Source: Persicitalea jodogahamensis (GTDB lineage: Bacteria > Bacteroidota > Bacteroidia > Cytophagales > Spirosomataceae). From it: DNA of 64,000 nt. Location of the stretch: assembly GCF_014651615.1 (NCBI RefSeq), contig NZ_BMXF01000003.1, positions 310,001 to 374,000 on the forward strand, given 5' to 3'. Below, piece after piece: positions 36,340 through 45,578 of this stretch. Both the position numbers and the translations under genes were made by a program. The stretch's first letter is position 1. Every line of letters begins with the position of its first letter. The notes beneath the pieces were generated by a model, which saw nothing but the letters and a program-made list of their open reading frames with translations, made no database searches and was not told the origin of the DNA.

Positions 36340-36840
36340 TCAGGCGTTTGCTTCCTGTTCGGCCTGTACTTCGGCCAACGGACGAAAATTGGGGGGGACC
36401 GCTTCCTCAGTCGCACCCGCCTCGTAGGGAAATACGTCCAGAATTGGTGTGAGGTTCATGTCGGTGGTTTCGTAAGGAATCAGCATGGTTCGCTGGCTCT
36501 CGGTAATCCGTTCCAGGGCCTGAGTGATATCCTCGGCGTTCAGTAGCACGTAATTGACCACCTTTTTTTCCTTGCCGCTCTTTTCGTCGATCGAATAGAA
36601 AACTACCTTGGCTTTGAACCATTTTTCTCCGCCTTCAAAGGTCAGCAAATCCGCCAGGCGCATCCGCGTGATGGCCGTAACCGTGAAATCCGTTACACCT
36701 GTTACAATTTGCCCGTAAAGCCTTGCTTCAGCCTCGGTGTATGTCAGGGCATCCACGAGATACGCCTCATTGGTTGTTTTCAGCCTTCCGTTTTCGTCTT
36801 CTTTCTGATAACGTATTTTTCCTAAATACCAGCTTGCCAT
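36340..36840 (-). CDS. DUF4494 domain protein
   Basis: This 166-residue soluble protein fits DUF4494, a conserved Bacteroidota family of unknown function. The segments WYLGKIRYQKEDENGRLK, AYLVDALTYTEAEARLYG and WFKAKVVFYSIDEKSGKEKK are characteristic, and the C-terminal 40 residues are acidic and variable. It lies downstream of the small gene ending at 37039 on the same strand, with a terminator between them, so it is probably separately expressed. Confidence 0.8.
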   Translation of the reverse strand: MASWYLGKIRYQKEDENGRLKTTNEAYLVDALTYTEAEARLYGQIVTGVTDFTVTAITRMRLADLLTFEGGEKWFKAKVVFYSIDEKSGKEKKVVNYVLLNAEDITQALERITESQRTMLIPYETTDMNLTPILDVFPYEAGATEEAVPPNFRPLAEVQAEQEANA

Positions 36841-36940
36841 GTGGGTGATGATGAATTATGACGGGGTCGCCCGTGCGATGATGAATGATGGATAGTGTGG
36901 GTTGAATCTTGGTGTGATACCCCACCTTTTACCAATAAAA

Positions 36941-36973
36941 AAGAGGCAGGCGGGGTTGGCCGTCTTGCCTCTT
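36941..36973 (-). terminator. terminator of the small gene at 37039
   Basis: An 8-base stem (36941-36948 with 36966-36973), extended imperfectly inward, is followed on the minus strand by a run of six T. It lies about 66 bases after the stop at 37039. Confidence 0.6.
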
Positions 36974-37038
36974 CGATGATTGCAAAAGTACGTTTTTTCT
37001 CACTTTCTTACCAGAGAAATTTCTCGTAGTTTTCACCA

Positions 37039-37236
37039 TTACGGTGCTTTGTCCTTCCGAATTTTCTTATTTCGGTTCTTGGCCCACTCCTCGGCCTTGG
37101 CCGTGGCAATGGGGATCGCGCGGTCTTCTTCATAGCCATCATCCAGTAGGGCATTGGCAATCTCGATGGCCTTGTTGCGTACGGGCGCCATGAAGTTTTT
37201 CAGCGATGGCGGATATTCGGTCTTTGTCCAGGGCAT
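37039..37236 (-). CDS. small conserved protein of unknown function
   Basis: This 65-residue basic protein (start MPWTKTEYPPSLKNFMAPVR) has a helical core, NKAIEIANALLDDGYEEDRA, followed by AIPIATAKAEEWAK and a Lys-rich tail. The layout recalls small stress-associated or ChaB-like proteins of Bacteroidota, but I am not certain of the family. It has its own terminator. The 290-base region upstream to 37526 shows nothing else I can support. Confidence 0.55.
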   Translation of the reverse strand: MPWTKTEYPPSLKNFMAPVRNKAIEIANALLDDGYEEDRAIPIATAKAEEWAKNRNKKIRKDKAP

Positions 37237-37526
37237 TGTTCGATCGATTATATAATGGTAGATACTGAGTGAACCAGGCTTCGGAACAGTAGGTCCCTTC
37301 CATGGTTTGTCTGCTCGTCATGCCTGTCCCTGAACCTGGTTTAAAACTTTATGCCAAAGTATTAAACCGCTCGTAGCGTCTGTGGTCAGAACGGTGCTGC
37401 CGATCGGGGAAGCTGTGTATTTATGAACGAAAATGTACGCATTACGAACGTTATGATATCATAAAGACGTTCTATCCCCTGTTTACAGAATTGCTAACCA
37501 CCAGTTTCTATCAATCCAGTTATCCC

Positions 37527-38156
37527 ATGAAAAAAATAACCGCCACTCTCGGTCTTCTTACACTAGCCTTGTTTCTCACCCAGTGTGGGGTAAGTAATCA
37601 AATAAAGGAAGCCAAAACTTTCGGCGATTGCCGTTATGCCATCTCTTCCGTCGATAGTATTTTCCTGGCCGGGACCGACGTCCGCGAATTCAGGAATATA
37701 AAGAGTGTGAAGGATCTCGATCCTACAAAGTACCCGCAATTGGGTTTGGCGCTATTGCGCAAAAAAGTACCCCTCGATCTGCGCGTCAACCTGGATATCG
37801 TTAACCCGACCAATCGTCTGGCAGCCATCAATCAGTTGGAGTACATTGTGTTGCTTTCCAAAAGTGAGGTTTTCAAAGGGGTCCTGAATCGCCGCATCGA
37901 GGTGTACCCCGGTACAGGAAGTACTCAGGTTCCGGTGCAACTAAGTACCAATGCCTACGACCTGATCGCCAACGACCAGACCCGCGATAGCTTCGTGGCC
38001 ATGATCCAATCACTTTCAGGCAAAGATGACAGCAAGCCTGCTGTCCTCACGGTTAAAATCAAACCCACCCTCGCCGTCGGCGATAAGGCCGTGAACTACC
38101 CTGGGTACATCACCTTCGAGCAGGAGATAACTCCTAACATGGTCATCGGAAAATAA
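37527..38156 (+). CDS. lipoprotein with a LEA2/WHy-like fold
   Basis: This 209-residue lipoprotein starts at the ATG at 37527 (lipobox LFLTQC, Cys20). The mature part has the rhythm of LEA type 2 proteins: DLRVNLDIVNPTNRLAAIN, QLEYIVLLSKSEVFKGVLN, then a beta segment VQLSTNAYDL. In that family the NPT/NPN motif starts the conserved domain. Its role is unknown, probably in the envelope. It converges with msrA across a long hairpin. Confidence 0.65.
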   Translation: MKKITATLGLLTLALFLTQCGVSNQIKEAKTFGDCRYAISSVDSIFLAGTDVREFRNIKSVKDLDPTKYPQLGLALLRKKVPLDLRVNLDIVNPTNRLAAINQLEYIVLLSKSEVFKGVLNRRIEVYPGTGSTQVPVQLSTNAYDLIANDQTRDSFVAMIQSLSGKDDSKPAVLTVKIKPTLAVGDKAVNYPGYITFEQEITPNMVIGK

Positions 38157-38225
38157 GAGTCCCTAAGGAAATGGTTTCGTCCTGAAACAGCGAAATCGGT
38201 TTCCAGTCGAGACTTTTCTTCGCTT

Positions 38226-38287
38226 AAAAGAAGGGAGGGACAAAGGTAAAGCTGCGAACGGCTTTGCCTTTGTCCCTCTCTTCTTTT
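38226..38287. terminator. long hairpin between convergent lipoprotein and msrA genes
   Basis: A 27-base stem with two non-identical pairs (38226-38252 with 38261-38287) and an 8-base loop. It starts 70 bases after the lipoprotein stop and ends 31 bases before the msrA stop on the other strand. Confidence 0.75.
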
Positions 38288-38317
38288 GGTGACAGCCTGT
38301 TCTGCCTGATCAGAACT

Positions 38318-38986
38318 TTAAACCCCTTCTTTCAATGCTCCTTTGTATGCGGCTTTGAATTTCTTGAAGCGGGGGATCGATACGTTTTGCACGTATGGGT
38401 TTCCGGGGTTATGCTCGATATAGTCCTGGTGGTACCCCTCGGCGCGGTAGAACTTGTCGAGTTTTTTTACTTCCGTGGTGATTCTGCCATCGAAGCGGTC
38501 TTTATTCAACTGAGCTGTGAGCCGCTCGGCGGTCGCTTTTTCTTCCGGAGTTTGATAAAAAAGAATCGAGCGGTACGAAGTGCCCCGATCGGGCCCTTGC
38601 TGATTGAGCGTGGTAGGATCGTGCGAAAGATAAAATACGTTCACTAATTCTTCATAGCTGATCTTCGCAGGGTCATAGTAGACCAGCACTGTTTCGGCGT
38701 GCCCGGTAGTTTCAGTATTGACCAGATCGTACGTCGGATTTTGCGTGTGGCCCCCGGCATAACCCGAAATAACCGAGTCAACGCCTACGACAGCTTCAAA
38801 AATTTCTTCGGTACACCAAAAGCAGCCTTCGGCAAAAGCTGCCGTGGCCTGCCCGGCCGAGTTTTCCAGCGCCACATCCCGTACGGCGCTGTTATCTTTT
38901 CCCTGTTGATTATTCGTGGTTTCGCACGAAGCGGCACCCAACATTAAGCTGGCCGCGGCTACGCCGATGATTTTGTAGAGTCTCAT
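38318..38986 (-). CDS. msrA: peptide-methionine (S)-S-oxide reductase MsrA, lipoprotein form
   Basis: MsrA repairs methionine-S-sulfoxide in proteins. This 222-residue version carries a lipobox LGAASC (Cys21), so it acts in the envelope. The catalytic motif GCFWCTEEIFE (Cys55) and downstream segments YAGGHTQNPTYDLVNTETTG, GHAETVLVYYDP and EGYHQDYIEHNP are typical. It is longer than cytoplasmic MsrA because of the lipoprotein leader. The gene stands alone between two converging or codirectional neighbours. Confidence 0.94.
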   Translation of the reverse strand: MRLYKIIGVAAASLMLGAASCETTNNQQGKDNSAVRDVALENSAGQATAAFAEGCFWCTEEIFEAVVGVDSVISGYAGGHTQNPTYDLVNTETTGHAETVLVYYDPAKISYEELVNVFYLSHDPTTLNQQGPDRGTSYRSILFYQTPEEKATAERLTAQLNKDRFDGRITTEVKKLDKFYRAEGYHQDYIEHNPGNPYVQNVSIPRFKKFKAAYKGALKEGV

Positions 38987-39119
38987 TTATTTAAAGATTG
39001 GTTTTTGAGAGTAAACGCGATGCGGTGGGTTTGTGTTTCATTGCAGTAGCTGGTTCGTGCATGAAAACCCATTGCTCAGCTATCTGATTCAAAAACGAAA
39101 CACTACCATTGGGTACCCA

Positions 39120-42100
39120 CTAACTCAGGGGAATCTCAATCGTCACCTCAAGCCCTTCGCCAGGTTTGGCGAACCATTTCATCTGGCCTTCCAACACCGA
39201 AACCCGGGACCTCACGTTGCCTATTCCGAGGCCTTTTTTGGCTTTCTCAAAGTCAAAGCCCTTGCCGTTATCGGAATAGAAAAAAGAAATAGCTTTGCCG
39301 GAAGGGACAACCGAGATAATGATTTCGGATGCTTCGGCGTGCTTTATCGTGTTGTTGAGCAGTTCCTGCGTAATACGATACAGCCCCGTTTCAATATTTT
39401 TGGGCAGTTGGGCCACCAACTTACGACACTCGAATGTCACATGAATCTGGTCGGTGGCATTGATCTTGTCTACCAGCTCTTCTACTGCCGCCACATAACC
39501 ATATTGCTCCAGCGTGCGCGGACTCAGTTCTCGCAGCAGGCGACGAATATCCACCAGCGATACGTGGATAATATCAAATACTTCCTTCTTGATTTTTTCT
39601 GCCTCAGGACTTTTCTTCAGGTAGTTGGTCAACGAGGAGACATACAGCTTTAGCGTGGCCAGCCGGGAACCTACCTCATCGTGCAGATCCTGAGCGATGT
39701 TGCGGCGTTCCTGTTCCTGCGCATCCAAGGCTATTTTGAGCCGATCACGCTGTTTTCCGGCTATGCCTTCAATTCTCTTTTTAGACAGATAATAGGAGAC
39801 ACCGGCAATCAACATGAGGTACAGAATGGTAAACCACCAGGAGCGCCAGAAAGGAGAGTCTATATTGATGTAGAGCTTTCTTTCCTGGTCGCTCCAGACA
39901 CCGTCGCGATTCGCTGATTTAACCTTGAAAACGTATTGCCCGGGCGCGAGGTTGGCGTAACGCGCATAGGTGCGGTCGCCTGCCTCCACCCACTCCGGGT
40001 CCTGACCTTCCAGCTGGTATTTATAGAAGTTTTTCCCATTGCTGTAATAGTCAATGGAGGCAAATTCCAGGGAAAAAGTATTTTGCTTGTAAGGTAGCGT
40101 CACTATATCAATCTCGTCGATATAGCGGGGCGATTCATAGGGCTCTTCATTGATCAGGAAGTTGAATAAATGAATGCGTGGCTGATAGGAAAGGGTCTGA
40201 AATTGTTTAGGATAAAAGTAATTAAGCCCTTTGATGCCGCCAAAATAGCACTCCCCTGATGAGGTTTTTAAAAAGGCATTGCCATTGAATTCCAGCCCCT
40301 GCAAGCCATCGGAGAGGTCGAAGTTGCGTATTCGCCCCGTTGATAATTCCAGGTTCGAAATGCCGTGGTTGGTACTTACGAAAACGTTGCCGTCCGGAGC
40401 TATCACCAGCCCGTAGATATAAGAGTTAGCCAAACCATCCCTTTCGTCATACAAGCGGTATTTATTTAAATTCTTGTAGTATGCCAGCAGACCTTTTTCC
40501 GTCGCGACCCAAAGGATGTTTCGGGCGGTGTCTTCTCGTATTGCATTGATATTGTAATCTTTGAAACCATTGAAACAACTCTGCCATCCGTCTTTTTTTA
40601 TTTTGAAAGCGTACAATCGATTAAAATAAGACCCCAGCCACAGGGTGCCTTCATGGTCAAGGAAAGTGGCAAAGATGTTCTGATCGCCCAGATGAGGCAC
40701 CCGTTCGAAAGTTCTGGTTTCAGGATCAAAAATCCACATGCCCAGCTGCGTTCCCAGGAGTAAACGGTGGTCGGGAAGCTCCAGAATATTGCGCGTATAG
40801 GCCCGGGTGCCGGGGTCACTGTGGAAAGAAAAGGTCTCGAACCGTTTATTTTTACGGTCGAATAGCATCAACCCACCGTAGGTGCCTACCCACATTCGTT
40901 GTCGGCTGTCGCGAAAAATAAATTTCAGAATGTTGTCCTGCTCGGTAAAGTACCTTGCTTCGACAATCCCTTTTTTGCGATTGAAAATGTCCAGTCCCCC
41001 TTCGGTACCCAACCAGATTCGGCCGCGGCCGTCCTCGGCCATGCTGCGAACGGACAGGTCGCTTAGATTGCGCTCAGGCTGTGATGGATCAGGCTGTCCG
41101 AAGTAGCCGAACATTGATGCGTTGGGAACGATCTTGACCAGGCCATCGGGATCGCTGTTGGCCCAAACGATGCCTGCCTGATCCACATACACGCGGTAAA
41201 ACTCGTAGTTATCGAAACTTTCCGAAGAGTTGTCCCGGTACTGAACTTCTCGGAAAGTTTGACTTTTTTTGTCGAAAAGCCACAGACCGTTCCGCTGCGT
41301 TCCCAACCAAAGCCGTCCATTATGATCCGCAGCCAGGCTGAACACCACGCCGAGGGCTCGCTCTTCCGATGCCCAGGCGAATAATTGATGCTTCTTTCTA
41401 CGGTAGTCAAACCGCAGCAGTCCACGGTCGGTACCTAACCAGGCGACTTCGTCTTTGTCAATGACGAAAGAGTAAACATTGAAAACTTCCCCATATTCGT
41501 TCAGGACATTATTGGAGAAATAATAGTGATACGTCCGGCTTTTTACATCGAACTGCGCGATACCCTTCGGGCATTGAAGCCAGATATCCCCGGATTCGGT
41601 ATAGGTGGTCCAGTCGACAAAATCGAAGTCACGGTTGATGTAGGCATAGCTACCGACCTGCCGCAACCTGCGACTTTTGAAATTATAGGCCATGAGCCCT
41701 TGCCCTTCGGAGGAGAACCACAGTTCGGTTTCGGTCGCATGGAAGGGCGAGGTGCGGTGCTTTTGGGCCGAGGGACGATAAAGGGAAAATCGGTCAGTGG
41801 CACGGTCGTAACGGTTGAGGCCCTCTTCAGTCCCAACCCAAATGTTGCCCTGCTTGTCCTCCACGATCCCTGCCACGTTTACGCCTTTGAGCGCATGAGG
41901 GTCGTGGACATCAGGCTTATATACGCGGAACCGATGGCCGTCGAAGCGGTTGACACCATCCTGCGTACCTAACCAAAGGAAGCCGCGTGAATCCTTAAGC
42001 ATGTGATAAGGAGAGCTTTGCGAAAGCCCGTCACGCACGGTCAGGTGTTGGATCTGCATGGGTTGGCCATGCAGATCCAAAAAATGGGCGAAAAAAAGTA

Positions 42101-42146
42101 CCTGGCAAATTCCCAGAACTCGCCGAAGTACCTTCCAGTCACCCAT
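39120..42146 (-). CDS. two-component-regulator propeller sensor kinase (Reg_prop, Y_Y_Y, HisKA_3)
   Basis: This kinase of about 1008 residues has a signal peptide, many Reg_prop propeller repeats (LWLGTQDGVNRFDGH, GNIWVGTEEGLNRYD and similar, about 45-690) and a Y_Y_Y domain (about 710-770, including YQLEGQDPEWVEAGDRTYAR). One membrane segment near 785 precedes a HisKA_3 dimerisation domain (ERRNIAQDLHDEVGSRLATL) with a NarL-type HATPase (ELLNNTIKHA, YSDNGKGFDFEKAKKGLGIG). There is no receiver or DNA-binding domain, unlike the true hybrids of gut Bacteroides. The frame starts with GTG at 42158, but I prefer the ATG at 42146. It follows the DUF1080 gene on the same strand. Confidence 0.85.
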   Translation of the reverse strand: MGDWKVLRRVLGICQVLFFAHFLDLHGQPMQIQHLTVRDGLSQSSPYHMLKDSRGFLWLGTQDGVNRFDGHRFRVYKPDVHDPHALKGVNVAGIVEDKQGNIWVGTEEGLNRYDRATDRFSLYRPSAQKHRTSPFHATETELWFSSEGQGLMAYNFKSRRLRQVGSYAYINRDFDFVDWTTYTESGDIWLQCPKGIAQFDVKSRTYHYYFSNNVLNEYGEVFNVYSFVIDKDEVAWLGTDRGLLRFDYRRKKHQLFAWASEERALGVVFSLAADHNGRLWLGTQRNGLWLFDKKSQTFREVQYRDNSSESFDNYEFYRVYVDQAGIVWANSDPDGLVKIVPNASMFGYFGQPDPSQPERNLSDLSVRSMAEDGRGRIWLGTEGGLDIFNRKKGIVEARYFTEQDNILKFIFRDSRQRMWVGTYGGLMLFDRKNKRFETFSFHSDPGTRAYTRNILELPDHRLLLGTQLGMWIFDPETRTFERVPHLGDQNIFATFLDHEGTLWLGSYFNRLYAFKIKKDGWQSCFNGFKDYNINAIREDTARNILWVATEKGLLAYYKNLNKYRLYDERDGLANSYIYGLVIAPDGNVFVSTNHGISNLELSTGRIRNFDLSDGLQGLEFNGNAFLKTSSGECYFGGIKGLNYFYPKQFQTLSYQPRIHLFNFLINEEPYESPRYIDEIDIVTLPYKQNTFSLEFASIDYYSNGKNFYKYQLEGQDPEWVEAGDRTYARYANLAPGQYVFKVKSANRDGVWSDQERKLYINIDSPFWRSWWFTILYLMLIAGVSYYLSKKRIEGIAGKQRDRLKIALDAQEQERRNIAQDLHDEVGSRLATLKLYVSSLTNYLKKSPEAEKIKKEVFDIIHVSLVDIRRLLRELSPRTLEQYGYVAAVEELVDKINATDQIHVTFECRKLVAQLPKNIETGLYRITQELLNNTIKHAEASEIIISVVPSGKAISFFYSDNGKGFDFEKAKKGLGIGNVRSRVSVLEGQMKWFAKPGEGLEVTIEIPLS

Positions 42147-42168
42147 TCTGACATTCACTAATTCAAAT

Positions 42169-42786
42169 TTAGATTTGAGTCAATATCAGGTTCTTCCAGC
42201 GTACTTTGATTCCGCCACCGTCGTGAATTTGCAAAGCAATGGCACCTTCGCCTTTCCCGATTTTTTCGTCTTCAAAATCCACCATCGGGTGACCATTGAG
42301 CCAGGTCTGGACGTGGTCGCCTTCGACGCGAATTCGCATCTTATTCCACTCGCCCATTTTCAGGTACCCTTCTTCTTCATCAGGAATCTGTTTGAGCCAG
42401 CCGCGCCCGTAAGACTCATACACGCCACCCGAATCGTGATTGGGCGGAGCCACTTCCACTTGCCAGCCACTCACTTTGGTGCCTTCAAAGGTAGAACGAA
42501 AGAAAATCCCGCTGTTACCGTTTGCCTCCTGCTGAAATTCTACCGTCAGATCGAAATTCTTGTAAAATTTATCGGTAGACAGGTAGCCGTAGGCTTTGTC
42601 GGGACCGCTTTCGCAGACCAGGAGGCCATCCTCCACGTACCATTTTTCAGTACCGTGAATTTTCCAACCGTCGAGGTTCTTGCCGTTGAAGAGTTTTACC
42701 TTTTTCTTTGCAGGAGTGGTCGAAATGAGAAATACTGCCGCAAATGCTGCTAATATCAGGGTAGCTAACCGAAAACGTGCTTTCAT
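42169..42786 (-). CDS. DUF1080 (3-keto-disaccharide hydrolase-like) secreted protein
   Basis: This 205-residue exported protein has a hydrophobic N-terminus (residues 7-23) and a single DUF1080 concanavalin-like domain: VKLFNGKNLDGWKIHG at the start, NGNSGIFFRSTFEGTKVSGW in the middle, WNKMRIRVEGDHVQTWLNGH near the end. Members were shown to include 3-keto-glycoside lyases or hydrolases. It is just upstream of the propeller kinase gene, so the two may share a transcript. A carbohydrate role is plausible. Confidence 0.88.
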   Translation of the reverse strand: MKARFRLATLILAAFAAVFLISTTPAKKKVKLFNGKNLDGWKIHGTEKWYVEDGLLVCESGPDKAYGYLSTDKFYKNFDLTVEFQQEANGNSGIFFRSTFEGTKVSGWQVEVAPPNHDSGGVYESYGRGWLKQIPDEEEGYLKMGEWNKMRIRVEGDHVQTWLNGHPMVDFEDEKIGKGEGAIALQIHDGGGIKVRWKNLILTQI

Positions 42787-42980
42787 TTTGTTTGTTTAGA
42801 GGATTGAAAAAAAATCTTGGGTGAATAAATGTGAAAATATTTGTTTCAACTAAATCAGTCAGAGCAAAGTAAAATGACCAACCGCGCATTATCTACTTTT
42901 TGCTTATTCAGAAAGGTAATACTATCCACCCTTAAAGTGGAGTTATTAATAGGATTTACCATTCAAAACAAATCTAAGTT
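42787..42980. other. divergent intergenic region
   Basis: This 194-base AT-rich stretch separates the DUF1080 gene from the fasciclin gene and must hold both promoters. A weak minus-strand TACTTTG is present near 42865, lacking one base of the consensus. No gene or repeat is seen. Confidence 0.35.
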
Positions 42981-43934
42981 ATGAAAAAAATGAGTGTCTT
43001 CGGTACGATGTGGGTGAAGTTGGTGATGGTGGGGCTGCTCTTCGGCCTGGTGACGGCTTGCAAGGACAAGGATAAAAATCGGGTGAAGCCTATGACAATC
43101 GCCGATGTCATCGCGGGCGACGGCGATTTTACCATTCTGGCCGCTGCTATCCGCCATGCCGACTTGAGCGACGCCCTGCGGTCAAGTTCGCTTACCTTAC
43201 TGGCTCCCAACGACGCCGCTTTCCGGGCGTCGGGCTTTGCTGACGTTGCAGCTGTTACTGCCCGGCCTGCCGGTGAAGTGCGCGACCTGCTGAAGTACCA
43301 CATCTTGAGTACTTCGCAAAGCCAGGCCGAAATCGCCAACGCCAAAACCGTAGCCAACTTGGCTGAAAAACCCGCCTATGTCACGGTCAACGGAGCAGGT
43401 GAGGTACTTATCAATGGAGTACGGATTATCACGCCCGACCGGAAGGCCGACAACGGCACGATTCACGTGGTCGAGCGGGTACTTCAACCCATTTCGCGAA
43501 ATCTGGTGGAAGAGCTGAAAGTGCATTCCGACCTGAGTTTTGCTCTGGCGGCAGCAGAACGGGCGGCGGAAGCTAACAGCACGCTCAGGAATATTTTTAC
43601 AACTTCCAGTTCACAGTACACCTTTCTGGCGCCCAACAACCAGGCGTTTATCGACTTGGGATTCCCTTCTCCGGGCTCGCTCAGTGCCGCAAGTCCCTCG
43701 GTTCTGGCGGATATTCTGCTCTACAACATTGTACCGGGCAGGCTGTTGGCCAATAATTTTGCTACGGGAACTCTGGCTACCGCCGCTGCCAATAAATCCA
43801 TCAAAGTCGATACAAGCAATGGGATCAAGATAACCGGCAATGGCAATGGTGGAAAAGTTACGAACGTAGGTCAGACTAACATCCTGGCCACCAACGGCGT
43901 AATTCACGTTACCGATCGGGTGCTTCGCCCTTGA
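42981..43934 (+). CDS. fasciclin (FAS1) domain lipoprotein, two domains
   Basis: This 317-residue lipoprotein (lipobox GLVTAC, Cys27) contains two FAS1 domains, the first about 38-165 and the second about 170-317. Each has the FAS1 marks (LTLLAPNDAAFRASG and YTFLAPNNQAFIDLG, then a VNG...GTIHVVERVL or TNGVIHVTDRVL end). FAS1 proteins mediate adhesion or carbohydrate or protein binding at the cell surface. It is probably a monocistronic gene ended by the hairpin at 43963. Confidence 0.9.
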   Translation: MKKMSVFGTMWVKLVMVGLLFGLVTACKDKDKNRVKPMTIADVIAGDGDFTILAAAIRHADLSDALRSSSLTLLAPNDAAFRASGFADVAAVTARPAGEVRDLLKYHILSTSQSQAEIANAKTVANLAEKPAYVTVNGAGEVLINGVRIITPDRKADNGTIHVVERVLQPISRNLVEELKVHSDLSFALAAAERAAEANSTLRNIFTTSSSQYTFLAPNNQAFIDLGFPSPGSLSAASPSVLADILLYNIVPGRLLANNFATGTLATAAANKSIKVDTSNGIKITGNGNGGKVTNVGQTNILATNGVIHVTDRVLRP

Positions 43935-43962
43935 CGTTCCAGTTGTTTATTGGGATGAAAAG

Positions 43963-43992
43963 CGGACTGCGACAACTCGTGGTCCGTTTTTT
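43963..43992 (+). terminator. hairpin terminator after fasciclin gene
   Basis: CGGAC (43963-43967) pairs with GTCCG (43982-43986), with an inner CGA/TCG pairing, and is followed by six T (43987-43992). It lies 29 bases after the fasciclin stop and ends 15 bases before the next ATG. Confidence 0.6.
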
Positions 43993-44006
43993 ATGTTGAT
44001 GGTAGT

Positions 44007-44951
44007 ATGAAGAAAGAGGGAGAATTATCAGAGGAGAAGGAAAAAGAGAACGAATCGAAGAAGCGAATTTGGCTTCGGTGGCTCATTGGGGTAGTTTTGC
44101 TCCTCTTGGCCGGCGGCTGGTGGATGGCGCAGCGCGTGGATCTGCGCATCAGTGATAAGGAGCTTTCCGTCACCTTCAAGTCGCACATGACACCGATTGC
44201 CATCCATCGTTATAAGGTAAAAGACCGGAAAGTGCGGTTCGTGGAGTTTGGGCGCGATAGCCTTCCGGTGACGATTCTGGTACACGGTGCCCCCAGTTCG
44301 CTCAGCTTTTTCAGTTCACTCTATGCGGATACGGCCCTTACCAACCATACAATGCTTGTCGGGGTCGATCGTCCCGGATACGGATATTCGGGCTTTGGCA
44401 AGTCGGTCATTTCGGTCAAAGAGCAGGCGCGTATTCTGCAACCGCTCATCAATCACTATGCGACGCAAGGGAGAAAGGTCAACCTGGCGGCGTCCTCCTA
44501 CGGTGGTGCGGTAATTGCCAAACTGGCAATGGATAACCCCGACAAAGTAGGAGGTATTTTATTCATTTCTTCGTCCTTAGCCCCCGGGGAAGAATATACC
44601 TACCCAATCAGCTACATGATCGACTCACCCTGGTTCGCGTGGTTCTTTCCGACCATCTTGCGTGTGGCAAATGATGAAAAACTACATCACCGGAAAGCGC
44701 TGGAAGATATTCAGGATGGATGGCACCGTATCAGGGCCCGCATTATCATGCTCCATGGCAATGCCGACGAGCTGATTTATTTCTCCAATGCGGAGTTTGC
44801 CCGTAAACAACTCGTCAATGCGCCGTCGTTCACGCTTATTCCGGTAAACGGCGTCGGACATACGTTGATGTGGGACCGCCCGGAATTGATCAAACAAAGT
44901 TTATTGGACCTGCTTAAGAAGCCGAAAGCGGATCAATTGGCTAGCAATTGA
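44007..44951 (+). CDS. membrane-anchored alpha/beta hydrolase
   Basis: This 314-residue protein starts with a charged cytoplasmic segment (about 20 residues), one membrane helix (residues 25-41) and an alpha/beta hydrolase domain. The oxyanion region is VHGAPSSLSFFSS. The nucleophile elbow NLAASSYGGAV has Ser in place and the loosened pattern ASSYGG. The late Asp (HGNADELIYF) and His (GVGHTLMWDRP) complete the triad. The substrate is unknown. It converges with ndk. Confidence 0.83.
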   Translation: MKKEGELSEEKEKENESKKRIWLRWLIGVVLLLLAGGWWMAQRVDLRISDKELSVTFKSHMTPIAIHRYKVKDRKVRFVEFGRDSLPVTILVHGAPSSLSFFSSLYADTALTNHTMLVGVDRPGYGYSGFGKSVISVKEQARILQPLINHYATQGRKVNLAASSYGGAVIAKLAMDNPDKVGGILFISSSLAPGEEYTYPISYMIDSPWFAWFFPTILRVANDEKLHHRKALEDIQDGWHRIRARIIMLHGNADELIYFSNAEFARKQLVNAPSFTLIPVNGVGHTLMWDRPELIKQSLLDLLKKPKADQLASN

Positions 44952-44988
44952 CCACCAGGAGATTATCAGGCGGTGAGTGATTGACCAG

Positions 44989-45038
44989 AAATTCGCAGAG
45001 GGCGAAGTGACCGTGGGTCGCTGCCCCTCTGCGAATTT
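44989..45038. terminator. bidirectional hairpin between hydrolase and ndk
   Basis: A perfect 14-base stem (44989-45002 with 45025-45038) with a 22-base loop lies between the converging stops at 44951 and 45065. Confidence 0.65.
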
Positions 45039-45064
45039 ACATCGTTTTCAGTGCAGGCTGGAAA

Positions 45065-45484
45065 CTAGAACTTCTCAGTCTCGGAGAAGAAAAAACTACC
45101 TTCGATTGCTGCATTCTCGTCTGAGTCCGATCCGTGAACGGCATTGGCTTCAATGGACTTGGCAAACAATTTCCGGATCGTCCCTTCATCGGCATTGGCA
45201 GGGTTGGTAGCGCCAATCAGTGTCCGGAAGTCCGTCACGGCATTGTCCTTTTCCAAAATCATAGGGACGATGGGCCCCGATGACATGTACTTGCAAAGGT
45301 CGCCGTAGAAAGGCCGCTCCTTATGCACGGCGTAAAATTCGCCCGCCCGCTCGGATGTGAGCAGCGTTTTTTTCATGGCAATGATCTTGAATCCCGCTTC
45401 TTCGATCATTTTAATAATTGCTCCCGTGTTGCCGTCCGCCACTGCGTCGGGCTTAATCATGGTAAAAGTCTTGTTTCCTGACAT
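45065..45484 (-). CDS. ndk: nucleoside-diphosphate kinase
   Basis: NDK transfers the gamma phosphate between nucleoside triphosphates and diphosphates. This 139-residue protein has the standard length and the active-site motif NAVHGSDS with phospho-His117. It also has [14 protein letters not shown] at the start, [17 protein letters not shown] in the middle and a C-terminal FFFSETE typical of Bacteroidota. It is divergent from the nrnA-like gene, with a clear -7 element in between. Confidence 0.96.
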   Translation of the reverse strand: MSGNKTFTMIKPDAVADGNTGAIIKMIEEAGFKIIAMKKTLLTSERAGEFYAVHKERPFYGDLCKYMSSGPIVPMILEKDNAVTDFRTLIGATNPANADEGTIRKLFAKSIEANAVHGSDSDENAAIEGSFFFSETEKF

Positions 45485-45510
45485 TCTATATACGAAATTT
45501 TATTCGGCCG

Positions 45511-45518
45511 CAAAACTA
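45511..45518 (-). promoter_or_regulatory. candidate -7 element of ndk
   Basis: On the minus strand TAGTTTTG (45518-45511) matches TAnnTTTG and gives a predicted leader of about 20 bases before the ndk ATG at 45484. Confidence 0.5.
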
Positions 45519-45570
45519 ATCCAATTTCTCCACAAAAAGGACTTGACGTCACAAATCCCGGTAGTTTTAC

Positions 45571-45578
45571 TACTTTTG
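45571..45578 (+). promoter_or_regulatory. candidate -7 element of nrnA-like gene
   Basis: TACTTTTG matches TAnnTTTG and lies 93 bases before the GTG start at 45671. The TTG at 45543-45545 is a possible but far -33 element. Confidence 0.4.

Noticed and set aside
36841-36900. GATGATGAAT-rich stretch, considered as a short tandem repeat
   Set aside because: Units are irregular and only loosely similar to those at 11829-11880, so it is not a true tandem array.
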